64,000 nt of DNA. It comes from Streptomyces sp. NRRL B-1140 (GTDB lineage: Bacteria; Actinomycetota; Actinomycetes; Streptomycetales; Streptomycetaceae). The position numbers and the translations under genes were made by a program. How positions within the stretch are numbered: position 1 is the stretch's first letter; every line of letters starts with the position of its first letter. The notes under the pieces were generated by a model that saw nothing but the letters and a program-made list of their open reading frames with translations, had not been told where the DNA came from and made no database searches. This document shows positions 16,767 to 25,122 of this stretch, piece after piece. Where the stretch lies: assembly GCF_001280065.1 (NCBI RefSeq), contig NZ_LGEA01000047.1, positions 62,001-126,000 on the forward strand, read 5' to 3'.

Positions 16767-17923
16767 CGCTCACAACGACGGCGGTACCAGGCATGGTGAC
16801 GCAGGATCATACGTGTGGCGACCCGGGACGGTGTCAGTCGCATCGCAGTGTTCCGCAGGGTGACGGCCACCGGATGGGACAGTCGCTGGCCCATTCGCCC
16901 GGCCTGCCGGGCGGCTTGTGCGACGGCCTGGCTGCGCGGCCGACGCTCGGCGTCGTAGCGGGCGAGTGCCTCCTCGACGGTGGGCTCGGTGCCGAGAACG
17001 GCGGCCAGGGTGACGGCGTCCTCCAGCGCCTGGCAGGCCCCCTGTCCGAGGTGGGGAGTCATCGCATGGGCCGCGTCACCGAGCAGGACGATCCGGCCGA
17101 CCGTGTAAGAGGGCAGTGGCGTGCGCAGTTCGCGCACGTCGTGATGCAGTACCGCCTCCGGCCGGGTCGTGTCGAGCAGCGCCGGGATCGGGTCGTGCCA
17201 GGTGTGAAACCGCCGGCGCAGTTCGGCCAGCGGGTCGGCGAAGCGCGTTCCCGCCGGGAGGCTGAGGACGGCGTGCCACTCCGCACGCCCGTCAAGGAAC
17301 GCGATGTGCCCGAACTCCGCGCCGCGGCCCCAGGTCAGTTCGAAGTCGGTACGCAGGTCGACCGCGTGCTCGGTGATCCCGCGGAGCACCGTCGAACTGC
17401 TGTGGACCGGCCCGGGGTGGGCCGGGAAGAGTCGGCTGCGGACTCCGCTGCCGATGCCGTCGGCCGCAACCACCAGATCGGCCTCCAAAGCCGTGGTGCT
17501 GTGAACGACCTGAACGGTCCCCGGGTCGGCTTGCCCGACCGTGGCCACCTCGGAACCGGTCACCTGTGACCCGGCGGGCAACGCCTCGCGCAGCAGCCGG
17601 TGCAGGGTGGCACGGGGGATGCCCATGATCGGCGTGCCCACCGCCTTCTCCAGTGCCGAGCCGTCCAGCCGGGTCAGCCAGCGGCCCCGGGGCGTGCGGG
17701 TGCCGCCGCTGTACTGGCCTCGCGCCGCATCTCGAACCGCTCCGCCGACGCCGAGTTCGTCCAGTGCCCGCAGGCCGTTGGCGGCCAAGGAGATGCCGGC
17801 CCCCGTGTCCTCGAGCGTCGACGTGCGCTCGAGGACCGTCACCTCCCATCCGATGCGGTGCAGGCCGATCGCGGCAGCCAGCCCGCCTATCCCTCCTCCG
17901 ACCACCACCGCTGTGTTCCCCAC
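16700..17923 (-). CDS. FAD-dependent aromatic-type monooxygenase
   Basis: 407 aa from the GTG at complement 17921-17923, preceded by GGGGG. Group A flavoprotein monooxygenase hallmarks: dinucleotide motif VVVGGGIGGLAAAIGLH near the N-terminus, the DG motif in VVAADGIGSGVRSRLF, and VLLGDAAHAMTPHLGQGACQALEDAVTLA, which binds the FAD ribityl chain. These enzymes hydroxylate aromatic or polyketide substrates using NAD(P)H and O2; this substrate is unknown. It is divergent from a TetR gene, and its promoter region holds two copies of a TTCTACAC-type palindrome, so it is the likely TetR target. The last 67 bases overlap the MFS gene on the other strand. Confidence 0.9.
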   Translation of the reverse strand: MGNTAVVVGGGIGGLAAAIGLHRIGWEVTVLERTSTLEDTGAGISLAANGLRALDELGVGGAVRDAARGQYSGGTRTPRGRWLTRLDGSALEKAVGTPIMGIPRATLHRLLREALPAGSQVTGSEVATVGQADPGTVQVVHSTTALEADLVVAADGIGSGVRSRLFPAHPGPVHSSSTVLRGITEHAVDLRTDFELTWGRGAEFGHIAFLDGRAEWHAVLSLPAGTRFADPLAELRRRFHTWHDPIPALLDTTRPEAVLHHDVRELRTPLPSYTVGRIVLLGDAAHAMTPHLGQGACQALEDAVTLAAVLGTEPTVEEALARYDAERRPRSQAVAQAARQAGRMGQRLSHPVAVTLRNTAMRLTPSRVATRMILRHHAWYRRRCERHSPAADRAYACWSASAQEVGW

Positions 17924-17937
17924 GCCGGACCCCCTTC

Positions 17938-17953
17938 TTCTACACCTGTAGAA
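17938..17953. promoter_or_regulatory. TetR operator copy 1
   Basis: TTCTACACCTGTAGAA, a perfect palindrome with 7-bp arms and a CC centre, 15 bases upstream of the monooxygenase start codon. A second near-identical copy is at 17976-17991. Confidence 0.82.
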
Positions 17954-17975
17954 ACCGACTCTAGTCAACCCGAGG

Positions 17976-17991
17976 CTCTACGGGTGTAGAA
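17976..17991. promoter_or_regulatory. TetR operator copy 2
   Basis: CTCTACGGGTGTAGAA, reverse complement TTCTACACCCGTAGAG. It matches copy 1 in 14 of 16 positions and lies immediately upstream of the TetR ribosome site and ATG, consistent with autoregulation. Confidence 0.82.
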
Positions 17992-17998
17992 AAGGACC

Positions 17999-18556
17999 AT
18001 GACCTCGGATCGGCGCACCCTTCTCGCAGACGCGGCGCTCGGTGTCCTCGCCGACGAGGGAATGCGCGGCCTGACCCACCGTGCGGTCGACCGCAGAGCC
18101 GCCATGCCGTCCGGCACCACCTCGGCCTACTTCCGGACGCGCGCCGCGCTGCTGACCGGACTGGTGACCCGCCTCGTCGACCTCGACCAGTCGGAACTCC
18201 GCGCCACGGCCGCAGCGCTCCCACCCCTGACCACCCCGGAGCAACTGGTGGACGGCATGGTGCTGCTCACCCGCCGGCGGCTCACCGGCGAAGGCCGCCG
18301 CCGCTCACTCGCCCGCCACGCCTGCGCCGTGGAGAGCGTGCGTGACGAAGAGCTGCGGGCGATCCTCGTTCCGCACGAGAACGCCGGCCGCGAAGCCGTC
18401 CGGCTGTTCCTCGCCGCGCACGGCGTCACAGACGTCGAGAACCGCACGCACACTCTGCTGACCTGCATCGACGGCCTGGTCTTCGACCGACTGGTGAACG
18501 GCGGCGAAGTGCGGCGCGACGCCCTCGAAGGACTTGTCGCCGCCGCCCTGCGGTAG
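17999..18556 (+). CDS. TetR/AcrR family regulator, divergent from FAD monooxygenase
   Basis: 185 aa. The N-terminal helix-turn-helix region (about residues 5-50, RTLLADAALGVLADEGMRGL, then THRAVDRRAAMPSGTTSAYF) is followed by a helical ligand-binding domain containing one cysteine pair candidate (HACAVES, LTCIDG). It uses AAAGG before the ATG. Two matching palindromes fill the 75-base divergent promoter region, so it most likely represses both itself and the monooxygenase until an aromatic ligand is bound. Confidence 0.9.
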   Translation: MTSDRRTLLADAALGVLADEGMRGLTHRAVDRRAAMPSGTTSAYFRTRAALLTGLVTRLVDLDQSELRATAAALPPLTTPEQLVDGMVLLTRRRLTGEGRRRSLARHACAVESVRDEELRAILVPHENAGREAVRLFLAAHGVTDVENRTHTLLTCIDGLVFDRLVNGGEVRRDALEGLVAAALR

Positions 18557-18666
18557 GGCTGTCCGGCGGATCCGATCAGGCCCTCCCCGGGGACGGTGAT
18601 CCTCCACCCCGTCGAGGAGGCGTTCCGCCCCGACGGACCTCATCACTCGACGCCGCGTACTCACTC

Positions 18667-19278
18667 TCACTCGGCCCCGCCCGAGAGCGCCCCGTGCAGG
18701 AACACCTCCACCAGTTCCCGCGGGGTCAGGTCGGGCTCGTCCTCGGTGCGCGGCTGTACGAAGAGCAGCCCGAAGAAGAGGGCCGCGATCTGCTCCGGCG
18801 GCCGTCGCAGGGCGGCCTTGTCGGGCTCCAGGAGCTCCGCGAGGGCCGCGCGGATGCGGTTGGTCGACTCGGCGCGGCCCGCGCCGCGCACCGGGCCGGG
18901 GTGCTTGCCGCCGCGGTGCCCCAGTGAGCCCATGACCGCACCCATCCTGGCCGTGTGTGCCTGCAGCGCGTCGGCAGCCTCCGTGAGCCGCTCGGGCAGC
19001 GGCTGGGACACCTCGATCGCGTCGAGTTCGCGGACCGCGTGCTCGGGGGAGAGGGCCTCGGCCACGCAGGCCTGCAGCAGTTCGTCCTTGTCGGCGAAGA
19101 CGCGGAAGATCGTTCCCTCGCCGATGCCGGCGGCGCGCGCGATCTTCGCGGTCGTCACCGCGGCGCCGTATTCGGCGATCAGCGGGATGGCGGTCTGGAT
19201 GATCATTTCGCGGCGTTGCTCCGGCGACATGGCGGGGGCGCGGCGGCGGGTGGTCCCGTTCTCCTTGGCTGCTGTCAT
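18667..19278 (-). CDS. TetR/AcrR family regulator
   Basis: 203 aa. The DNA-binding domain spans about residues 19-68 (QRREMIIQTAIPLIAEYGAA through VTTAKIARAAGIGEGTIFRVFADKDELL). The C-terminal ligand domain includes a TetR_C-like EQIAALFFGLLFVQPR helix. A 16-bp-armed inverted repeat begins 15 bases upstream of the start codon and is the likely operator. No obvious efflux gene is adjacent; the divergent gene encodes a PPOX-fold protein about 240 bases away, so the target is either itself only or that gene. Confidence 0.9.
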   Translation of the reverse strand: MTAAKENGTTRRRAPAMSPEQRREMIIQTAIPLIAEYGAAVTTAKIARAAGIGEGTIFRVFADKDELLQACVAEALSPEHAVRELDAIEVSQPLPERLTEAADALQAHTARMGAVMGSLGHRGGKHPGPVRGAGRAESTNRIRAALAELLEPDKAALRRPPEQIAALFFGLLFVQPRTEDEPDLTPRELVEVFLHGALSGGAE

Positions 19279-19292
19279 GCCCGCAAGGCTAC

Positions 19293-19333
19293 GGAGTGAG
19301 GACTCACTCCGTCAATGAGTGAGTCCTCACTCC
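19293..19333. promoter_or_regulatory. Large inverted repeat, TetR operator region
   Basis: GGAGTGAGGACTCACT and its exact reverse complement AGTGAGTCCTCACTCC, separated by nine bases. Each arm is itself an imperfect palindrome (GAGTGAG-N2-CTCACTC type), so the site offers two tandem dimer-binding positions upstream of the TetR gene. Confidence 0.85.
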
Positions 19334-19570
19334 AAACGGCCGCGCTGCTCTCGGGGGCGGTGGATGATGCGGGCCGCCCCGTCCGTGGCCCGTCACCTGA
19401 ACGCGCGAACACCGGGTGCACGCCGGAACGTGCAAGCGCCTGCTCTACCCTCATGTGCGTGGCCGGTGAGCACCGTTCGGCCTCCGAGGGGATCGGCAGA
19501 GTCACCTGCGCCGAGGGACCGGCGGCGCAGGGCTCGGACACAGGCGTGGGTTCGCCTGTCAGGAGGACCG

Positions 19571-20242
19571 TTGCACCAGGATCCGCGGGCGGACCGGCCC
19601 GGAAGCCACGGAGAGCACCAGATCCAGGGCGAGTTGGGTACCACCAGCCGTGCTGATCGCTTCTACGACGAACAGGTACTGGACCGGCTCAACTCCAGGA
19701 TGAGGGAGTTCGTCGCCCGCCAGGAGATGTTCTTCCTCGCCACGTCGGACGGCCGGGGCGAGTGTGACAGCACGTTCCGCGCCGGGCCGCCCGGCTTTCT
19801 GCAGGTTCTCGATGACACGACCCTCGCCTACCCGGAGTACCGGGGGAACGGCGTCATGGCCTCACTCGGCAACATCCGGGAGAACCCGCACGTCGGCCTC
19901 CTGATGATCGACTTCTCCGAGGACCGCATCGGCTTGCATGTCAACGGACGGGCTCGCCTGGTCCCCGATGAGGCCATGCGCCGGAGCCGTCCCGGCCTGC
20001 CCGTCGATCCACTGCCGGGCCGCCGCCCCCAGATGTGGGTCGAGGTCGAGGTCGAAGAGGCCTACATCCACTGCTCGAAGCACATACCCAGGATGGTCAG
20101 GGCACCGCTGCGGCCGCATGCCGCGCAGGACGGCACCACTGCCGCCGACGGGGAACGGGCCTGGGGCACGGACGACGTCAAGCGCAAAGGCGGCGACTAC
20201 TTCGAGGCGGCGGAAGCCCGACGCAATCAGACGGTGCGCTGA
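19571..20242 (+). CDS. Pyridoxamine 5'-phosphate oxidase-fold (PPOX) protein
   Basis: 223 aa from a TTG preceded by AGGAGGACCG; a TTG at 19634 is the alternative, and the long frame further upstream runs through the TetR operator and is not credible. The core (RMREFVARQEMFFLATSDGRG, AYPEYRGNGVMASLGNIRENPHVGLLMIDF, then RLGLHVNGRARLV-type strand) is a split-barrel flavin- or F420-binding fold. The conserved CSKHIP segment near the end is typical of the family that includes bacterial PPOX-class oxidoreductases. The substrate is unknown. It may be controlled by the divergent TetR. Confidence 0.8.
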   Translation: MHQDPRADRPGSHGEHQIQGELGTTSRADRFYDEQVLDRLNSRMREFVARQEMFFLATSDGRGECDSTFRAGPPGFLQVLDDTTLAYPEYRGNGVMASLGNIRENPHVGLLMIDFSEDRIGLHVNGRARLVPDEAMRRSRPGLPVDPLPGRRPQMWVEVEVEEAYIHCSKHIPRMVRAPLRPHAAQDGTTAADGERAWGTDDVKRKGGDYFEAAEARRNQTVR

Positions 20243-20284
20243 TACCCGCACCGGGCCGGACGCCGACACGCCCACCGCCCGCCG

Positions 20285-20345
20285 TCCGACAGGGGTTAAG
20301 GAACGGGATAAATTTTAGGCTAAGGTTCCCAGGGTCGGGTGCGCG
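20285..20345 (+). promoter_or_regulatory. AT-rich putative promoter of tap
   Basis: The stretch GTTAAGGAACGGGATAAATT followed by TTAGGCTAAGGTTCCC is the most AT-rich short segment in the neighbourhood and ends about 30 bases before the tap ATG. AGGAACG and GGTTCCC arms flank it as a loose inverted repeat. The exact -35/-10 is not assigned. Confidence 0.45.
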
Positions 20346-20360
20346 CGAGAGGAGTTCGGC

Positions 20361-22556
20361 ATGGCCTCCGAGGAAGAGCTGTTCGCGTCCGTCGACGCGC
20401 TGCTCGAGGAAGAACCCCAGCTTCCCCCTCCGGCGGAGCGGGCCAGGCTGAGGGAGGCGGCGGGCATCACCCAGGCGCGCCTCGCGCTCGCGCTGAAGAC
20501 CTCCACGCAGACGGTGAAGAATTACGAGAACGGCAGGTCGGAGCCGAAATCGCCGCGCCTGGAGGCGTACCAGAGGCTGCTGAAGGGCTGGGCGGCGAAG
20601 TACCCCGCCCACGGCGCCCCCGTCCCGCCCTCCGCCTCGGCTCCTCCTACGCCCTCACCGGCTCGGCCTGTCCCCGCGTCAGCCCCGCCTGCTCCCGCAC
20701 CAGCGCCACCTGCCCCCGCCGACACGCCCCGGCCGGAGGCCCCTTCGCAGCCGCCCACTCCCGCTGCCGAGTCCTCACCCCCCGGTACGGCACCCGCGCC
20801 GACGCCGCCGCACGCGCCGCACCCCCCTTACCGACGGACGCCGGCGTCCTCGCGGAGACCTGCCACCAAGACGGTCGCGACGCCCGCCGCCGACCCCCGG
20901 TACCCGCACGGGCCGCTGCTCGTGCTCGACGGTGACGGTTCGGCGTACGGCGTCGACGGCATCGTCCTCGATTGCCCCGCCGCCTCCGTGCCGCAGTTGG
21001 TGGAGTGGACACTGCGCGAGTCCGGCATCGGCGCACCACGCCTGCACCGCAACGGCAAGGATTCCGACCCGCTGGTGGTGCTCACCCCGGCGGCGGCTGT
21101 GAGGCTCGGACTGCCCGAGCGTCTGGAGGGTCGTGAACAGCGCCGTTCGCTGCGCCTGCCCCATGACCATCCGGTCGTCGCGCAGGTGAAGAAGGCGGGG
21201 TGGCAGCTGACGCAGCGTGGGTTCGGCCCGTGGGCACGGATCTACCGCAAGGCCCGGGAAGACCAGCGGCAGTGTGTGCAGTTGGCCGTTCTGCCGTGGG
21301 ACGCCTTGGACGAGCGGTCCTGGCCGGGCGTGACGGAGATGGAACCCCCCGAGATCGCCCGGGTGCTCGGCGTCTACGCACGGCGCGTCCTCACCCCCCG
21401 TGGCAGTACCGCCGTCTCGGGCCTGGAGCTGATGACGGCGCTGCGGCCGCCCACCCGTGCGGTCCGCGACGAGACCACGGGCAACTGGGTGCCCGGCCAC
21501 AACCCCGGCTCGCTCGGGACGCAGCCGGTGGACCCGGCGCCGCCCGAGGCCACCCCGGAGCATCCCGTGGTCGTCGATTCCGGCTGGAACGGAGGGTTCC
21601 TCGACGAAGAGGCCTACCAATGGGTCCGCGACGTGGACTTGCTGAGCGACGAGGAGTGCCATCTGCCCTATGCGGTCGGTCTGGACCTCAACACCGCCTT
21701 CCTCGCCGCCGCCGCCCGGCTCACGGTCGGGCTGTCGGGCCCGGAGCACTTCGTCGGCCCGCAGTTCAATCCGAAGATCCCCGGCTCCTGGCTGGTCGAC
21801 CTGAGCCACGTGGAGCTGGACCCACGCCTGCCCAGCCCCTTCACGCCGAGCGGTGAACCGCCGGCCGGCCCCGCCTGGTACCAGACCCACACGGTCGCCT
21901 ACGCCCAGGAACTGGGCTACAACGTGCGGCCGCTGGAGGCCTACCTGCGCCGTGCGACGGGTGCGTACCTCGACCCGTGGCACGACCGGCTGAAGACTGC
22001 CTACGTCGACACCCTGGCCGACCTCGGTGTCACCCGGGACCTGGACGACCGGGAGTTCCTCGTGGCGATGGAGCGGCACAAGGACACCGATCCGGCCCTG
22101 GCCGCCGTCCTCACCGCGATCAAGGCCACCGTCAAGGGCGGTATCGGCAAGCTCCGTGAGCGCCCCCAGGGACGCCACTACAAGCAGGGCGAGCGGTGGC
22201 CGGCTCTGGAACGGCCGACCTGGCGGCCCGACATCCGTGCCGCCGTCATCTCCAAGGCCCGGGTCAACATGCACCGCAAGCTGCTGAACATGGCCAAGCT
22301 GACGGGCCGCTACCCGCTCGCCGTGCTCTCGGACTGCGTCGTCTACCCCAGCCCCGGCCCCTCGCCGCTGGACTTCCTCCCCTACGCGGCCTCCGGCAAG
22401 CCCCAGCCCGGCGGCTTCCGCCTCGGCCCCACTCCGGGCCTGGCGAAGCCGGAGGGCGTCCAGGAGATGCTCTGGGCGGTCGACCTGATGGAGAAGGGCC
22501 TGAACCCCGCCCGCCATGTCAAGGGCGGCGACGCCGTCCTTGACGACGGCGAGTAG
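20361..22556 (+). CDS. tap: Telomere-associated protein Tap
   Basis: 731 aa, close to the usual length of about 740. Tap binds the single-stranded 3' overhang of linear Streptomyces replicons, recruits the terminal protein and adds the first deoxynucleotides to it. An XRE-type helix-turn-helix (about residues 28-76, LREAAGITQARLALALKTST then VKNYENGRSEP) is followed by a Pro/Ala-rich linker (about 78-165). The long conserved body contains GPLLVLDGDGSAYGVDGIVLDCPA, YAVGLDLNTAFLAAAARL and KARVNMHRKLLNMAKLTGRY. GAGGAG precedes the ATG. tpg begins 27 bases downstream. Intact frame and strong family resemblance. Confidence 0.92.
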   Translation: MASEEELFASVDALLEEEPQLPPPAERARLREAAGITQARLALALKTSTQTVKNYENGRSEPKSPRLEAYQRLLKGWAAKYPAHGAPVPPSASAPPTPSPARPVPASAPPAPAPAPPAPADTPRPEAPSQPPTPAAESSPPGTAPAPTPPHAPHPPYRRTPASSRRPATKTVATPAADPRYPHGPLLVLDGDGSAYGVDGIVLDCPAASVPQLVEWTLRESGIGAPRLHRNGKDSDPLVVLTPAAAVRLGLPERLEGREQRRSLRLPHDHPVVAQVKKAGWQLTQRGFGPWARIYRKAREDQRQCVQLAVLPWDALDERSWPGVTEMEPPEIARVLGVYARRVLTPRGSTAVSGLELMTALRPPTRAVRDETTGNWVPGHNPGSLGTQPVDPAPPEATPEHPVVVDSGWNGGFLDEEAYQWVRDVDLLSDEECHLPYAVGLDLNTAFLAAAARLTVGLSGPEHFVGPQFNPKIPGSWLVDLSHVELDPRLPSPFTPSGEPPAGPAWYQTHTVAYAQELGYNVRPLEAYLRRATGAYLDPWHDRLKTAYVDTLADLGVTRDLDDREFLVAMERHKDTDPALAAVLTAIKATVKGGIGKLRERPQGRHYKQGERWPALERPTWRPDIRAAVISKARVNMHRKLLNMAKLTGRYPLAVLSDCVVYPSPGPSPLDFLPYAASGKPQPGGFRLGPTPGLAKPEGVQEMLWAVDLMEKGLNPARHVKGGDAVLDDGE

Positions 22557-22583
22557 GGCTGACCTGCGAGAGGATGGGACGCC

Positions 22584-23141
22584 GTGGGAGAGATCGACGA
22601 AGCGATCGAGCGCGCCGACGAGGAGGCCTTCACCCGCAATCCACCCAAGACCCTCAAGGGCCGGATCAACTTCCTGCTGAGGCAGCTGAAGACGACCCGG
22701 GCCGTGGCGGAGGAGCTGGGGGTGAGCCGGCGGTCCGTGGAGCGCTACCGCACGGGTGAGCGCAAGCACCCGCCGCAGGAGATCCAGCGGAGGATCGACG
22801 CCGCCGTCCGGTCCCGGTGGCAGCCCCAGGTCCGCAGGCGCCGCCGCAAGGAGGCTGCTTCGACAGGCGGGATCACGGTCGAGACGAGGGCCCGCTTCGG
22901 CTACACGGCACCGATCGGCACGACCGACGACGGCCGTTTCCGACGGCTCACGGTGCACCTTCCCCCGGCGTACGCGCAGCAGCTGTTCGACGCCCGTGAA
23001 GCAGGCGCCGGCGACCGGCAGTTGCGGCAGATCATCGCCGACGGATTCAGGGAGATCTACTTCCAGGACGGTGGAGCCCGGGCACTGGGGCTCTCGGACG
23101 TCTCCCTCAACGACATCGACTACATCGACCTCGATTACTGA
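22584..23141 (+). CDS. tpg: Telomere terminal protein Tpg
   Basis: 185 aa, the standard Tpg length. Tpg is covalently attached to the 5' ends of linear actinomycete DNA and primes end-patching synthesis. An N-terminal helix-turn-helix is visible (RAVAEELGVSRRSVERYRTG, about 39-58), followed by a basic stretch (RRRRRK near 84-89). Residues 113-114 are TT in GTTDDGRF; Thr114 is, to my recollection, the deoxynucleotidylated residue of the S. lividans protein. The acidic C-terminus ends DIDYIDLDY. GTG start preceded by GAGAGGATGGGA. It forms an operon with tap. Confidence 0.93.
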   Translation: MGEIDEAIERADEEAFTRNPPKTLKGRINFLLRQLKTTRAVAEELGVSRRSVERYRTGERKHPPQEIQRRIDAAVRSRWQPQVRRRRRKEAASTGGITVETRARFGYTAPIGTTDDGRFRRLTVHLPPAYAQQLFDAREAGAGDRQLRQIIADGFREIYFQDGGARALGLSDVSLNDIDYIDLDY

Positions 23142-23233
23142 GGCCGCTCGGCCGCCGGCCCCGGGCTGAGCCGAAGTGCGATAGGTGTCACCAAGGCAGC
23201 GTGTTGTCACAAGAGTTCGGCCCCTGTCAGGGG

Positions 23234-24130
23234 TCAGGCGGTGAGTGCCGTGCGCAGGGTGGTGGCCATGAGATCGATGGCTTCCTTCCCGGCCGGTACC
23301 GGGCCGGTGTGGGTGAAGTAGTGGTCGACACCTTCGAAGCAACGGTGGGTGACCGGAACGCCGGCAGCTTCCAGGGCTTTGGCGTAGGCATCGCCCTCGT
23401 CGCGCAGGCGGTCGTTCTCCGCGGTGATGACCAGGGCGGGCGGCAGCCCGGCGAGGTCGTCTGCCAGGCCGGGCGACACCAGCGGATGGGTCAGGTCGGC
23501 GGGATCAGGGACGTAGGCGGCGGTGAAGACCCGCATGAGCTGAGGGGTGAGCAGGGGCTTGTTGATGGGTGACTGCTTGCCGGCCGGGTCGGCGAGTTGG
23601 TCGAGCGGTGCGACGTCAATGATCTGGAGGCGGGGCGTGAAGGTGCCGCGGTCCCGAGCGGTGCGGCAGACCGCGGCGGTCAGGTTGCCACCGGCGCTGT
23701 GTCCGCCTACGGCCAGTCGCGAACCGTCCCAGTTGTTGGCGGTGCCGTTCTCCGCCACCCAGGCCGTGACGTCGTACGCCTGAATGACGGGGACGGGGTA
23801 CGGCCGCTGCGGGGCGACGGCGTAGTCCACGTTGATCACCACGCAGCCGGCCGTGGCGGCTATGTAGCGGCAGATGTGGTCGTCCTGCTGGGGGCGGGCG
23901 ATCACGAACCCGCCGCCGTGGAAGTTGACGTACACAGGGGCAGGGGCAGGGGCTGCGGCGGTCGGTGGGCGGTAGACGGTGCACGTCACCGGACCGGCGC
24001 CGGTCTCCACTCGGATGGCTTCCGTGCGCTTCGGGATGTCGCTGAAGCGCAGGTCCTTGTGCACGCGGCTCGCGATTCGGCCGAGCAACAGCTGAACCCC
24101 TCGGGCCTGGAATTCAAGCCTGAATGACAT
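23234..24130 (-). CDS. Alpha/beta hydrolase (HSL/acetyl-esterase type)
   Basis: 298 aa cytoplasmic esterase of the hormone-sensitive-lipase group. The oxyanion motif HGGGF (NFHGGGFVIARP), nucleophile elbow GHSAGG, the acid in TAENDRLRDEG and the histidine in GVDHYFTH form a complete catalytic set. Substrate unknown; the family acts on short-chain acyl esters. The start ATG (complement 24128-24130) lies at the border of a decayed segment, and the gene itself appears intact. Confidence 0.9.
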   Translation of the reverse strand: MSFRLEFQARGVQLLLGRIASRVHKDLRFSDIPKRTEAIRVETGAGPVTCTVYRPPTAAAPAPAPVYVNFHGGGFVIARPQQDDHICRYIAATAGCVVINVDYAVAPQRPYPVPVIQAYDVTAWVAENGTANNWDGSRLAVGGHSAGGNLTAAVCRTARDRGTFTPRLQIIDVAPLDQLADPAGKQSPINKPLLTPQLMRVFTAAYVPDPADLTHPLVSPGLADDLAGLPPALVITAENDRLRDEGDAYAKALEAAGVPVTHRCFEGVDHYFTHTGPVPAGKEAIDLMATTLRTALTA

Positions 24131-24194
24131 GACTGGACCCCATCGCTACAAAGTTAAAATACCAGGATTCCTGATAATGGGCGTTCGTCGCTGA

Positions 24195-24405
24195 TCATGC
24201 AAGGGGCAACGCCCCTGGGACGCCGCCGGCGGGCCGCACAACGAGATCGCTGTAGAGGGAGTAGCACGGCTCGAGGATGACGACCTTGTCGCCGATATCG
24301 ACGATCGCGAGGAACGGCGGCCGCGAGCGCCGCGGTGGCTCCGTGGGTGACCAGGAGCTGGTCGGGCTGATAGGGGTGGCCGACACGGTCTCCGCCCTTG
24401 CCGGC
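24195..24405 (-). pseudogene. PLP-dependent aminotransferase fragment, frameshifted
   Basis: Two minus-strand frames together spell an internal piece of a class I/II aminotransferase: DQLLVTHGATAALAAA in one frame continues as FLAIVDIGDKVVILEPCYSLYSDL in the next. This corresponds to the TxGAxxAL helix and the GDxVxxxEPxY segment of the family. A frameshift separates them, and both the N-terminal and C-terminal parts are absent. It directly abuts the transposase remnant on its right, so transposon insertion and deletion probably destroyed it. Confidence 0.7.
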
Positions 24406-24580
24406 CGAGCTCGGCACCCAACGCTGGGTTGTGGAGCGCGCGTTCGCCCACCTCCACTGGTTCCGCCGCCTGCGGATCCGCTGGGAAATCCGCGACGACA
24501 TCCACGAAGCCCTCCTCACTCTCGGATGCGCACTCATCTGCTGGCCACGCCTGGCAGCAGTTCAGCGCCGCCACTCATAG
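24398..24580 (+). pseudogene. IS5-family transposase C-terminal remnant
   Basis: The last 50 or so residues of an IS5/IS4-type transposase remain: RWVVERAFAHLHWFRRLRIR then WEIRDDIHEALLTLGCALICW. RWVVER is the segment carrying the last acidic catalytic residue (E) of the DDE triad. Everything upstream is missing and is replaced by the aminotransferase fragment. The stop codon is intact and overlaps the end of the DUF5959 gene. Inactive remnant. Confidence 0.8.
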
Positions 24581-25014
24581 ACACCCGGTGAGGACTGCAG
24601 GACCTCGCTCGGCCACTCCCTCAGCACCCGTCCAAGCAGCCTCCGCTGCTCGTCGATCCAACCCTCTTCAAGGTTCATGGGAAGGAACACAGAGACGCAC
24701 GAACTGCTCGGATCCTCTACGTGGACAGCGGGGGTCTCGTGCTCTTCGTTGTGCGGCTGGATCCTGATCTCAGGGCTGTGGGCGTCGTCCCTCCAGCAGA
24801 TGTCCTGACCTGCGGCGAGGAGATCCAGCGCCCGGGACCAGTCCTCCAGGTCGGAAGGGAACAGGGACATGCCCAGTCGACCGTTGATGAAGCTGCTCGT
24901 GATCAGGACCTCTGCGTCGAGTTGGTCGTGAAGATGCAGCACACCCGGCGACCGACGCCCCAGCACACGCACCCGGAAGCCGTTGTCACCATCCGAGAGG
25001 CTGATCAGATCCAC
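24562..25014 (-). CDS. DUF5959 family protein
   Basis: 150 aa from a GTG (complement 25012-25014) preceded by GGAGGG; the longer frame to 25047 is less likely. The translation begins MDLISLSDGDNGFRVRVLGR and continues HDQLDAEVLITSSFINGRLG and DLEDWSRALDLLAAGQDICW, the pattern of the streptomycete DUF5959 family. No signal or membrane segment. Function unknown. It is an intact gene inside an otherwise decayed segment. Confidence 0.82.
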   Translation of the reverse strand: MDLISLSDGDNGFRVRVLGRRSPGVLHLHDQLDAEVLITSSFINGRLGMSLFPSDLEDWSRALDLLAAGQDICWRDDAHSPEIRIQPHNEEHETPAVHVEDPSSSCVSVFLPMNLEEGWIDEQRRLLGRVLREWPSEVLQSSPGVYEWRR

Positions 25015-25122
25015 CGTGCTCCCTCCACTCTGCTTACCTTCGCCCACGTGGACTCATGGCGCCGAAGCAAGATTGTCCCAATCTCATTCCGTTAGGAGTT
25101 CTTAGCCCGAAGGAGTTACCAC

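Noticed and set aside
19319..19570. N-terminal extension of the PPOX gene from 19319
   Set aside because: It would start inside the TetR operator, has poor codon bias and no ribosome site; an AGGAGG-preceded TTG at 19571 fits better.
23221..23233. CCCCTG-T-CAGGGG inverted repeat after tpg
   Set aside because: A one-base loop cannot form a stable hairpin, and the site lies partly against the end of the convergent hydrolase gene; not enough for a terminator call.
20775..23342. 855-aa minus-strand frame opposite tap and tpg
   Set aside because: Antisense shadow; no recognisable domain, no ribosome site, and tap/tpg are certain.
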